Assembly: GCA_002633005.1 (NCBI GenBank)
Contig: NMRA01000003.1
Span: 1,210,031 to 1,274,030 of the forward strand
Length of the DNA: 64,000 nt
Source of the DNA: Phoronis australis
Taxonomy: Eukaryota > Phoronida > Phoronidae
Direction: 5' to 3'
In this document: positions 1 to 11,400 of the stretch, one piece after another
Numbering within the stretch: the first letter of the stretch is position 1
How the letters are laid out: every line of letters starts with the position of its first letter
Translations under genes and position numbers: made by a program
The notes under the pieces: model-generated
The model's database searches: none
What the model was told of the DNA's origin: nothing
The model's input: the letters and a program-made list of their open reading frames with translations, nothing else

Positions 1-1271
1 AGCACGATTTTCTGTAAAATGATCGTAATTTAGCAGCAAAGTTTGATAGCAATGCACAGCAGTTTTGTTGGAAGTCTTTCATAGATTACAGATACGTCAG
101 AGAACGTAAATTTGATGAATCTTAGCTTCCGATTTCACCGTTTCGGAGACCGGGTTTCAACCGCCTTGGGTTATAATAAGCGCCCCCCTTGAACCGAACT
201 TTTCTAAGCGCCCTGGGCGGTTATTACGGCGAATACGGTAGTTTGTTTTAAAAAATGAACATGTTGGGCTAGGAGGGGGTAACTAGTACCCTTAGTTCCT
301 TAGAATTTTGTGGATGATTGCAAATCATGGGTCTTGTTCACAACAGGACCTTTGAGATTGACATGCAAGGCCATTGAAAGTATAGTCGTTTGTAAACCCT
401 GGTAGAGGTCATACAACTGTCCCGGTTGGACTGCACGAGTAAGTAAATACTGGCTGAGAAGATAATTGCTTTATTAACCTCTATGCATTTGGAACAGCCA
501 AGCCCATAATGACATATTTTCCTGATTTGTCAAGGTGTTTGAAATAAACTGAATAAACTGATTTTGTAATTGAGGAGTACGTGAAATTGAATGAGCTATA
601 CCATGCATCGGCAACTCACCATGACCACTCATGCATGAATTTCACCACATGTACCATATGAAAACAGCATGAGATATCCCACATAAATGAAGTGGAGAAC
701 ATAAAATGTTCAAGGCTTGAGCACACAGTTAATGATAGTGCAGGTTTGTGTTGACATTTTCTGAGGTACCAAATTGACAGTGCAAATGTGGCAAGATAAA
801 AAATTCCTGCCATTACATTCATGAGTATAGCCTTGTGCGAAGTAAGAGACAAAGTATCATTTTTCTGAAGAATTTTAGTTGTGTGAAATAATAGGAGTGT
901 GCGAAATAGATGGACAATTACCATACAATGAACATAGTTTACACTGATTATGCCAGCGAGCATTGTGCCTAGTTGTGTGCAATGAGAACGAAAATTTCAC
1001 TTGATTGAGGCAGACAGTTGTTCGAGTTTCAAGAGCTCTCTGTCTGCTGACCAGAAGTTGTACCTGAGATTGCCCGTTTTACAATGTAATTTTTGACAGA
1101 AGGTGTGCCTATAAAGCATATGCTGACATCATTTCAATGATGTGATAGACTTAAAGCAAGCTAGCTGTAATCAATTTCATTTCATGAGTTAAATGATAGC
1201 CTTCAGCATATTCAGTGTAGCTTGAATTTCACATAATTAGACAAAAGACTAAATCTTCATTGAACACATAC
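1..1271 (-). other. NTAN1 intron 2 (partial), no exon recognised
   Basis: This stretch lies downstream of the donor GTATGT of NTAN1 exon 2. The next expected exon should encode the conserved segment around a GSD-x-ATTC-like motif, and I could not find it in any minus-strand frame. The rest of the gene therefore probably lies left of the window. A 115-codon minus-strand frame at 616-963 has no recognisable homology and is not called. Confidence 0.5.
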
Positions 1272-3353
1272 CGTCAATGGGTGTGATGACTGCATATTCT
1301 CTTTGATCGACATAAACAAGATCTTTAGAAGGAACAGATGAAATGTGTTGCTTGGAAAACTCAAGAGATTCATTCTGAAATCAAAATAGTCAGTATACAC
1401 AATAGTTACTCAATGAAATGCTGTCTGTCAGAGCCAAAATTGACCTATCGCCAGGATTTTGAGTGATATGGCTTTAACTGGCCAATCAGAACACAACATT
1501 CTTGATACATCTTCGTTTCCAAGCCGCCATTTTACCAGACAAACAACACGTTGTCAGGTAAAAGTTATTGTCTGGTTGTCGACATTTCGCAAGGGGGCGG
1601 AGCTTGCGATATGTCCATTATCATAAGATTAGTGAAGACATCAGTGAGTGGAGCTTGTCATGAGCCTGTGACTGAGACAGGAATTAAACTCAACCTCTGA
1701 ATGTTATTATTGCTTTGGTCAATTAGTATAGAATAAAAGGCAATTTAAGCTGGCCTTTAAGCCACATTACAAGTGTGCAGCAGTTTGTTTACATTAACAC
1801 CTTCGCATTTGCTTTACTGCAGTGATAAGTGGTCTGGCTGTCTGTGAGTGGAATGTTCCCGCCTGAGCATTCGGTTATTTCAATTGTTGCATTTTTCTCA
1901 TTTAATTTTGAAAGTTAATTATGAATTACATGACCACAACTGTATGTTTTAGGTCAAAATCGACTGACATTTGCCAAAGATATACCTATAATCAAGAAAA
2001 GATAACCAATAGTTATGTCTTCCTACTATAATCCATATTAAAGCAAGGTACACATTCCCATGAAATTGTGTTAAGGCGTGTAAAGTTAATGAGCTTTAGA
2101 GTGATTTTTCAAATTGTCACAACACGACTTTGTTGTGCACCATCTGCTTTCTAGAAACTCTTAGGCATTAATGAGCATGCAAAAATTTGATTTCCTGAGT
2201 AAAGAAGTAAAGGAGTCCTTCAATACTTAATTAGAACTTTTCTTATGGGACCCCTCTGGAATAAATAAACTTGTATGATCAAGCATCGCTATACCAAGAA
2301 AAAAGGTAGTGGTACAGATGTGTCAGACACACTTTATAAAATAGTTCCATTGAAGAACAGCACTGTCTGTGAGTTGCTGGTATTCAGATGTCCTCATGCT
2401 AAATCGTTTGTTTACACGACTGGGCACTGGCCTAACTGACCTACCCTCTTGTGGAGTGAGCTTAGACCCTGAGCTAAATTAAAATGTCTATTGCAGCCAG
2501 CAACACTGTGGTTAGGCAATGACTATTGCCTCTGTTGGCCCGACCCAACAGAGGCGACGATCATTGCCTACTGTGATACGTCTACCGTAGGCATAGACAT
2601 ATAGCCAGAATAATCATGCAGCTCTGTTTAAGGGTAATGGCTTACTGAATGGAAAATCACAGATAACTACGGTATATATGAGTCCACTCTGTATTATAGT
2701 AGCTAATGCAGGCCTCTTGACAATATATTAACAAGAAAGGTTGGTTTAATTACTCACTGAGTAAGCTAGTGCACAAAATTTGAAGCCTGGTATCTGAGGC
2801 CGGGGTGCCTGAGCAGGACCGTTACACAAATCTTATGCTAATAGGATTTGAACACAACAAGATGAGAAAACGTGCATTGTTTACTCCGGAGTATCCATCG
2901 AATTTCTCGGCACATCAATGAGAATGTCAATGGCTTGATGGCACCATCGGTTGAAGTGGGCTATCGCTATAATGCATGGCTTCATGAACGTGTGGGATGA
3001 AATAATTCCAGTCGTAAACCAAGGCGAATGAAAAGAGTACGACTATCAAATTTTAGCAATAAATAAGGCAAACCAACATGACATCTGTAGTGTTGGCGAA
3101 TGTTATTAGGGCATTATTAGGCAATATTACGGCTTAGCTGCTAAGCCGCTTAGCACATCCGGATGGACCAACTAGTATCATATGACATGTGTTATGTGTA
3201 GAGTGCAGACTGACTAGAACTTCGTGTCACCGTATTACATTTTCAAACATTTTGCACACACTTAACCTTCAGGTTGTGAAAGGAATCGAAGAAAATGTCC
3301 AAGGAATGAAGATTCCCAGGTGAAATCCGATCTCCATGTACAAAAAGCGGCAT
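1272..3353 (-). CDS. NTAN1: NTAN1, protein N-terminal asparagine amidohydrolase (5' part, two exons)
   Basis: NTAN1 deamidates N-terminal asparagine to aspartate, feeding the Arg/N-degron protein-degradation pathway. Two minus-strand exons are seen. Exon 1, 3353-3267, starts with ATG and reads MPLFVHGDRISPGNLHS..., and ends at CTGAAG before donor GTTAAG (29 codons, phase 0). Exon 2, 1374-1272, follows acceptor TTTCAG and reads NESLEFSKQH...DLVYVDQREYAVITPIDG, ending in phase 1 before donor GTATGT. Joined, these match the start of animal NTAN1: MPLLV-x-G at the N-terminus, then the LLYVQQRELAVTSP-like segment. The catalytic part, with the nucleophilic cysteine, would lie in later exons beyond the left edge. 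Intron 1 is 1,892 bp. RPSA lies head-to-head, so the two may share an upstream region. The exon structure is seen; the family assignment rests on recalled similarity to vertebrate NTAN1. Confidence 0.8.
2514..2569. repeat. Nested perfect hairpin
   Basis: Outer arms AGGCAATGA (2514-2522) and TCATTGCCT (2561-2569) enclose perfect 11-bp inner arms GCCTCTGTTGG (2528-2538) and CCAACAGAGGC (2545-2555). It lies in NTAN1 intron 1. It could be a tiny fold-back element or a structured transcript segment; no protein or known RNA is recognised. Confidence 0.6.
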
Positions 3354-3837
3354 TCCAAACCCAGTTTTGAACAGCAGACACAAACTTCCGGGTTTAAGAG
3401 TATAAAAACAATGAACAATACAGTTTGAAAAAAATAAGCTACCATTCATTTACAAAGGAAGACAAGGATATGAAAAAAAAATTTAAAACTATGTGAATTA
3501 ATATTTTAATTCGTTTTTGAAGGAACAGGGAAATACATTGCCTCAAAAATCACATGTATTTTCAAGGGCGACCCCAAACCTATATTCATCCTTTTCAACG
3601 TGATCTCCATTTGGCATCGGTCTGAAAGTAAGAGCTTCCGTGAACAACTTGAATTACGTAGTTGTTTCTGTAGTTACTTGCAAGTTTTTACACCAGTGTG
3701 ATTTTGTTTTTCTCGCACACTACTTTTAGTTCAATGGATTAAATAAATTACGAGATTAATGCTTCTGGGGACGTCAATTCACTCGACGTGCTCTGGACTC
3801 TGCCAGTCTCTGCCTCTGTGCACCGATGACCGATAGC

Positions 3838-4125
3838 CGTGCAAAGCTGTAGTACAGTGTTGCGCCGATGTGGGTAGAAACTGGTCAAATAAAATCTGGC
3901 ACAAAACTATTGTTAAAAAGTGCAATCTTTCTTGAGTAAATTAAATTATTTATCGATGTTAGAAAAATAGTTGTGGAGCGATCTATGGCCAGTATTGGTC
4001 GGCTTTCGGCGCCATGAAATATAGCGTCACCTATTGGTCAGTTTCTCTTTTCGCCGATTTTTCAGTCACCTGTTCCTCCACAAGGTTGCGTACACATGTC
4101 ACAACAATAGTTTGAAACAAATGCT
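3838..4125 (+). repeat. Truncated copy of a dispersed repeat (family R1)
   Basis: From GCAAAGCTGTA through the GGCGCCATGAAATAT-like and CACCTATTGGTC-like blocks, this copy aligns with the repeats at 34752-35446 (same strand) and 58278-58996 (opposite strand). Its palindromic start is shortened, and it stops near the CACAACAA block, about 290 bp in, so it looks 3'-truncated. It is non-coding and probably a non-autonomous mobile element in the NTAN1/RPSA upstream region. Confidence 0.65.
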
Positions 4126-4448
4126 CTATCATCATATGATTCATGGGAGTCGTCTTGAGTAATCTATGACTTGTAGTATGTAACTTGCTTAAAGGCGAAG
4201 GCAACCTTTTTTCATGTCATTTTTAGCAAAAATAGGGTTCGTTGATTATCCCAGACATATGTTTCACTTATTTACAGCTTTTCGTAATTTAATTAATTAC
4301 TCGTCTACTCCAGAACTGACGTTTTGGGAGGCAAGAATTTCGCGCCAATTTCTTTTCATACAGTCTGACAGTGAGAGCAGTTGAGTCAGTCATTGTTCTA
4401 CCTCGGTTGTGATAAGTTCGGTCGTCGTTTGCTTTTGTTTATGAGTCA

Positions 4449-4505
4449 GTCAACATGCCACGCTGTTGCTGCCTACAGAAATGTACTCATTATCGTCTCA
4501 CGTAC
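4449..4505 (+). repeat. Inverted second copy of the THAP-gene start
   Basis: Plus-strand sequence around ATG at 4454 encodes MPRCCC--KCTHYRLT and matches, in inverted orientation, the start of the THAP pseudogene at 5238-5185. Here the thirteenth codon is TAT where the minus-strand copy has a TAG stop. Homology fades after about 57 bp, so this is an arm of a fold-back pair and not a gene. Confidence 0.6.
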
Positions 4506-4582
4506 AGAGGAAGAACTGTCCCACTTGCCCGAGTGTCCTGCGCCACACTCCCAGTGGATGGTGACTTGAGCACCCAAACTGC

Positions 4583-5238
4583 TTACATCCCGCCGCACGA
4601 CTCCCTCGTCATACACATGGCACCTTCTAAATAGTTCCAATACAAGTCCACAATAAACTTATCAAACTTAGGCTCACCGATCTGTTCATTGGATGACGAA
4701 CTGTCCTTTTCACTGGGTGTCAAACTGGGCCTGTATTCGCTTCCACTACTCAACATCGCTGCAGGGCTGCTTACAGGCTCTGGGATAGAAAAAACAGCAC
4801 ACTGGGAATCGCTGCTAGATCCTGGAATTGCATGCTATGGGATACGTTCGGAGGCACGGGTGACAGTAGATGAAGTGCCTCCAGTCACTGTATATAGTGG
4901 CCACAGCTCGCGAGGCTTCTCGCTTAAAAAAACACACTTCTCGGGGGTGGCGACGGAGCACTGCCAGTAATCAACAGCGCCGGTATGGAACCCTTCTTCA
5001 GGCGTAGTTTCGCAGGTTCCTTCATCAATTCAGCGTACACATCTCTGTCGTAATCTGACGGCTGAAAATGCTTGTCACTGCTTTGTATGTTGCGTGAACG
5101 GGTAGTGCTGCGTTCTTCACATGAACGAGCCAGCCAAGTACGGCGAAGTGTGTCATCCTTCGGAAAGCGATGCAAGGTACCCAAAGCGCGTGTGAGACGC
5201 TAATGAGTACATCCTGGTACGCAGCAACAGCGTGGCAT
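4583..5238 (-). pseudogene. THAP-domain protein pseudogene (transposase- or THAP-factor-like)
   Basis: The reading starts at ATG 5238: MPRCCCVPGCTH, then a TAG stop at codon 13, then in the same frame RLTRALGTLHRFPKDD...RTWLARS...SDKHFQPSDYDRD...LKKGSIPALL. This shows the C2CH THAP zinc-finger pattern: CxxxxC near the start (CCVPGC), the HRFPKD block, then C/H around SDKHF, and the SIPALL segment in place of AVPTIF. Downstream, coding-like sequence continues in another frame (...SSGSEYRPSLTPSEKDSSSSNEQIGEPKFDKF...) with a further TAG before a final TAA at 4583. THAP proteins are DNA-binding and include P-element- and Kolobok-type transposases. Two in-frame stops plus a frame change make this a relic. 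A splice donor-like GTGAGC after the NEQIG codons could mark an old exon end. Confidence 0.65.
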
Positions 5239-5491
5239 GTTGACCATTAAAGACGAATAGAACCATTTGATGTAGGCAGTATGCTTCAAATTCCGCAACC
5301 TGCCCTTCAATGCTGATTACTGTGGATTTTACTCCAATGCACGTGCTTAAGATAATGTGAAAAAGGAACAGTTGATATAAAGAGTCGTCGAAAAAAAGAT
5401 CTTGGCCAAATTTTTGTTAAGTTATGCCTTAATGCACAAATCATTCTTCTTTCGCAGGTTGGTCCCGTAACTCGATTAATCAACTTTGAAA

Positions 5492-8400
5492 ATGTCCGGA
5501 GGTCTCGACGCGTTGGCCCTCAAAGAAGAGGATGTTACCAAGTTTCTTTCTTGTGGAACTCATCTAGGAGCTAACAATGTTAACTTCCAGATGACGCAGT
5601 ACGTTTACAAGCGTAAGCCTGATGGTACGTATCCAATTAATTTGATGTTACTGTCTTCTTTGATTACGTAAACATAAAAGGGACATAGTAAGCAGGTGCA
5701 GTGTACCAGCTACTTGTATATCTTGACTAGCACGTAGTTTTCTGGTGGTGTGTATGGTGTGTTTTGATTCTTCATCACAGGAAATGAAGCACAGGTGCTT
5801 TTAAGCACCACTTGTTCTTCCCTGTGGTAGTAGCCACTGTATTTAGATGAAGGTATGGGTCAAGTGAAAATAGTTCTTGAAAGGAGGGTACTAGTCTTTC
5901 AAATAGGCCCAGGGTCTTTTTATGTTAAAATAGTCGAGGCACAAATTCACTGTTTTTTGGTTGTTAGTCACCTTTAAAGGTTTCAAGTTGCAAGATGCGC
6001 TAAACCGGGCGTGATACACTGTTTATGCTCAGGGTAGACATCTTGCGAAATTAATTCACTCTGAACCATTGTCAAGTCTTTCTCCATAGACTTGCCACAC
6101 TGATGCGAGTGACACAGCTCAAATTGACAATTTCAGTTAGTGCAGTTGTACGCCTGCCATAGTGTGAGTTATTGTTTCAAACAATTACTAATTATTAAGT
6201 GCACAAGCCGTGTGGTTCTCAGTGTATGCATAGTTTTATTACTATAGTTCACGTGTATTACAGTGACACCTATGTATCAACTGATGTTCTTATTGGTGGT
6301 ACGTGTTCGTTTTCTAAGGTGTTTACATCATCAACTTGCGCAAGACATGGGAGAAGCTGTTATTGGCTGCCCGGGCCATTGCAGCTATTGAGAATCCAGC
6401 TGACGTTTGTGTCATCTCTGCCCGGCCGTACGGTCAACGTGCCGTCCTCAAGTTTGCCACTGCCACTGGTGCCACACCCGTGGCAGGGCGTTTTACTCCT
6501 GGAACATTCACCAATCAGATTCAGGTAATTGTTGATAACCCTCGATATCAGTGTGCTGTGTTGCAAAGTAGATCTGGTGATTTTAAAGTGGAACTTGCAC
6601 GCTAATTCCTTATTTCTGTGATTGCTTGGTCAAATGAGTTAAAAACGCAACATATAGCAATGATGTGAATATGAAGTAGGTTGAAAATTGCCAAATGTTT
6701 TTTCAAGAATGAGTTTTGTGTTGAAAATGATCCACCATAAATCACTCAACCGTATCCAGTAAGTATCATGATGTGGTGTGGGGTAATAAAACTGCATGGT
6801 ACGGGTTATGTGATCCCCCAAGGTATTTCATTAGTGTAAAGGTCACCTATTTGCAGGGCTTGGAATTTTCCGCGGAAACGCGGATTTCCGCTTTTTTCAA
6901 ATGTTCTGTCCGCGCATTTAATTATATTTCCGCGTAAGAAAAAATCGGATTTGATATAAAATTTCCGTGACAAATTCCTTTCTTACCGCGGCGTTGCCGA
7001 CGACGTTCACCTCGAAAAGCGAAAGTTGCTCTTTATGATTTGGAAGAAGTAACGTAAATTGTCAACATTGCCGGGGGCATCTGGGATAGCGTGGTGGGAT
7101 TTTCAATGGCGTCTCATGTGATTGTAAGGTAAACCGCGGTGACAAATACTACGACTCTGCAGCCAAAAATGTGTGAAGGTGGGAGTGCGGGAGTGGACGG
7201 ACGAGCTAAAAAGACGCAGATACACGCTTTTTTTAGGCCTTCCGAATTCTGTCGGCAAAAGGTTCACATCGCCTATTTGCCTATTTCAAGGCTGGGTGCG
7301 CGCATGTTTTGGGCCGTAAAAATTTCCGCTTTTTTGTCATTGGCCATTCCAAGCCCTGAATTATCTTAAGTTCACCAGATGTTGCAAAATTGTTCTGGGT
7401 GTGAAATTCGTTGCTTATAGCCAGTATGTTCCGCAAGATGCGCTAAACCGGGCGTGAGACAGTGTTTATGCTCAGGGTAGACATCTTGCGAAATTAATTC
7501 ACTCTGAACCATTGTCAGGTCTTTTCTCATAGATTTGCCACACTGATGAGAGTGATACAGACTATATGTACACCTGATCAGCTACCTACTGTAAATTCAG
7601 CACATTTGTTGAGTAACTCGAAACCTTTTAAATTATAACTTATATTGCTATTTTAGCAGTAGTCCATTGTGGGCTTGTGCAGTAGATTACAATTGTTGGA
7701 ATGATTGCATCCATGAAATGCCTGTTAGAGTACTGTACACTGTCCAATGCTTGGGATTACTTCGAATAATGTCTGATACAATGACAGTTGTGAGAGTTTC
7801 TCTTGTTTATTTCCTTCTTGCCGTTTTCTTTCAGGCTGCTTTCCGTGAGCCTCGTCTTCTGGTTGTCACTGATCCTCGTCAGGATCATCAGCCTATCACT
7901 GAGGCCTCATATGTCAACATCCCAGTCGTTGCGTTGTGTAACACCGACTCGCCTCTCACATTCGTTGACTTGGCTATCCCGTGTAACAACAAGGTAACTT
8001 TTTCTTTTCATTTTGAACTTAAGAATAGGTGACAACGAATACATATTTATCGCTACTTCTGCAAACATAAACATCAACTATATTCAAGGTTTGAGTGGAA
8101 CTAATGAGGATCTCAAAGCTCACTAGGTGTCGCAAGTGAAGCGAGGGACCTTACCATAGAAATGTCCGCACTCGAGCAAATCACGTTAAAAAGGACGTTA
8201 ATTTATGAGCACCAGCAGGTGAATATCGAGCTGCTCATTGACCATGTATTGCTTTGTCTCTATAGACCTAATTCACGCGGCAGGCATTAAAATGCAAAGT
8301 GAGGCTCACTGCGATAAACAAAGCGGAAGTTGACATTGCGCGAGTTAAATGGCTGGTCTTTCGAGTCCAATCTGGGTATTAAATCTTAAAAATATGTCGA

Positions 8401-11400
8401 TAATTAACCACTGAGACGTAGAAAAATACACTAGGGAACAAGTCAATGCACCAAAGAGTTGTCTGGCGAAAGGGTATAAATTTTTTCGGAAAACTAGGTA
8501 CGAAACATGAAAAGTAAGTATGACCAAATTGCGGCAATCGTACCACGGATTAGGTATTATGCTGTTTTTTCTTGATCACCGTGATCAGCACCCCCGCCCT
8601 GTTGCAAGCTCTCATAAGCTCTGTCTCAAGTAGCTATTTGTGCTCTTTCAAATTGTCACCTGTGTGGTTACAGGTAATTTGAACTATGGAGGGAAATTTT
8701 AAATCACTAGGGAATTTTTAGGCATCGTTGGGGGAATTTTGCGAGATTTTTCAATATTTTGGGAGAGGAATAGGGCAGATATTTGGCCCCAAAATCGAGG
8801 GATGGAGAGCCCTGTCCATTTGGAAAGAAAAATGCATCATGTTTCACCCGTAGTCATGAAAACACAGCCTGGCTGGCCGAAGATTCCCTGGTCTGACTTG
8901 CTATGATGTTTGGCTACCGAGATGCAACAAAATATGTTCTGACTTTTCGAAAACATTTATAAATTTTACACGGAAATATTTTCCTTCGTCGTGGCGTACG
9001 GTAACGACCCAACGCTTCCGAAACATTCTAAAGGATTGTAAAACACAGTTGAGTGTCTGTATATTTTCTTTCGCCTTTCGAGTAACGTGGAATACAACTA
9101 TGCTGATAAGCCAACAGTACTATCGTAGCGAGCCTCGTTTTGGAACGTGCCTCCTGTCGGCGTGAATTAGGTCTATAGCTCACATAGTAGACGACTCCAG
9201 GTCTATGGCCTGATTCCTAATTGTATTGGCACAGTAAACTGCCAGTTGACAGGTGACATTGTACTCACTGGATTTTTGGTCTTGATTCTTATTTTCTATT
9301 CCAGGGTATTCATTCTATCGGATTCATGTGGTACTTACTTGCCCGTGAAGTGCTGAGACTGCGCGGCACCATTTCTCGTGAAGTTCCTTGGGAAGTGATG
9401 CCTGATCTCTACTTTTACCGAGACCCTGAAGAGGCGGAGAAGGAAGAGCAGGCGGCTCTCGATGCTAAGAAACCAGCCGAGGAATTTGTACCTGAGCAAC
9501 AGCCTTGGAACGCGGCTCCAGATCTCGCTCAGCCGGCGGTTGAAGATGTAAGCAATATTTTATCATTAAAGAAATTTTCTAGTCTAGCAGTACCCCTGTA
9601 TACAATCGCTGTGGTGAAGATGTGGTCCACTTGCCCGTTCTTGCCAAAATTGACAGAGTTACCTGAGTTACACTGACGAATTTCACTCAGTGTTATTGCT
9701 TGTTGGTGATTTGCGACGCTCTTGTTAAATGTTTTCATGTTGGATCGTGTATGCAGCTGATCACATGTACTAAGAATGCGGCTTTAAGCAAATTTTTTAT
9801 TTAGTCCACCTAATGGCTAGTATTAGTCTCGACCTCTTACTAGGATGAGAAGTGATGTCTGAGTTCGCGAAGAATTGGCAGTACTGTCATTCTGTGAGAA
9901 CATGCTTGGCATGTAATATGATATGCCGTAAACAATTTGTAGACCCTAGTCTCGAGCAATAATGAAATGTCAGTCCTTCCAAAGCCTTGAAATCACCTCC
10001 AAATTTGACTAGGAACAATTTGAGGCCAGTATTATAACAGCAAGTGGTCAATATCAGGTGTTTTCTGATGGAATGGAAGGCAGGTATATAGCCCCTGTAA
10101 CAACTTGATTTAATACTCAAAGTTCACTGGCAATTTTGCTATTTTATGGTTTTTGGCTGATGGAGAGAAATGCCTCAGCAGTCTAATCCAACAATGTAAG
10201 ACTAAAAAATAAGCATATAGTTTCTGGTCTGCTTGTTTTTTAAATCGGATAAAAGGCTCGTTACTTAACTGTTCACATTCAAGAGAAGAAAACCCACCAG
10301 AGTTGAGCAAAATTATGCCGTATTTACAACAATTACTCAACTCTTGACAAATCATGGGAACCTTGCTTTGCCTTGCTTATGTGCTTATGTGCAGCTTTTC
10401 AAATGAAAAACATGAGACCTTGGCTGGAATTGATGTGTGCTGGTTTTTTTATGCACCCACATATTTATAGGGGGGTACTTATTGCTGTCACCTCTGTCTG
10501 GGCGTCCGGCGTCTGCAGCTGTAGGATCTTGATGAGATTTGGCGTACGTGTTTCTATGAAGCTGATGACGGATGACGACGAATTTGGGACCTTTCCGAAT
10601 AGTGGTGTGTCCCCTAGTGGCAATTTTACTTTTTTACGTTTACTTCTGTACCTTTGGAGGTCCTCAATGGTTTTTCATAAAATTTGGCATATAGGCATTT
10701 ATTAGTGAGGTGACGCTATCCCCTGATTTGGGATTGATTCGAGGTATTTTACACCGCCCAGTGGCCATTTTTATTGTTTTCAAGTCTGTTTTTAGTCTAT
10801 TTTTTTACCTCTGTCCATCTGTCAACCAAACCACTCTTAGGATGATTGTGGAAATTGGCATGTATGTTCTTAATGTGAAGAGGATGGCTGACAACAATTT
10901 TCCGACGACCTTGACTACTGTGGCTCCTAGTGGCAGTTTATTTTATGCCCATGGCAGTATCTACTAAACCTTCTGTATGATCTTTATTAAATTTAGCAGG
11001 TGTATTTATATAAAGTTGACAACGAACATTGACGACTTTCAGGCGGATCTGGCAAACACTGTGCCCCCTGGTGGCAATTTCACTTTGATCCGTTTTCCTC
11101 TGTTTCTCTGAAACTGTTAATCGGATTTTTTGAAATATGTAAATAAGTTTCTATTGAAACGATGACATGTTCGTTTTCGGATGGATTCGACATATCTTGT
11201 GCCATCTAGTGGCCATTTTTTCTGTTTTTTAGTTTGTTTTGGCAACAACCCCTCAATAAGAAAAATTTGTATACATCTTCTTAGTGTGAAGAGGCCGGTT
11301 GATGATTTTCGGACGACTTCAACTACTGTCGCGCCTCCTAGTAGCAGTTATGTTTTTTGCGTCCATAGCCTCGTAGTGGCAATTTCATGTTTTTCCGTTT

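Noticed and set aside
616-963. 115-codon minus-strand hydrophobic frame
   Set aside because: It lies within NTAN1 intron 2, resembles no family I know, and shows no clear splice signals tying it to NTAN1.
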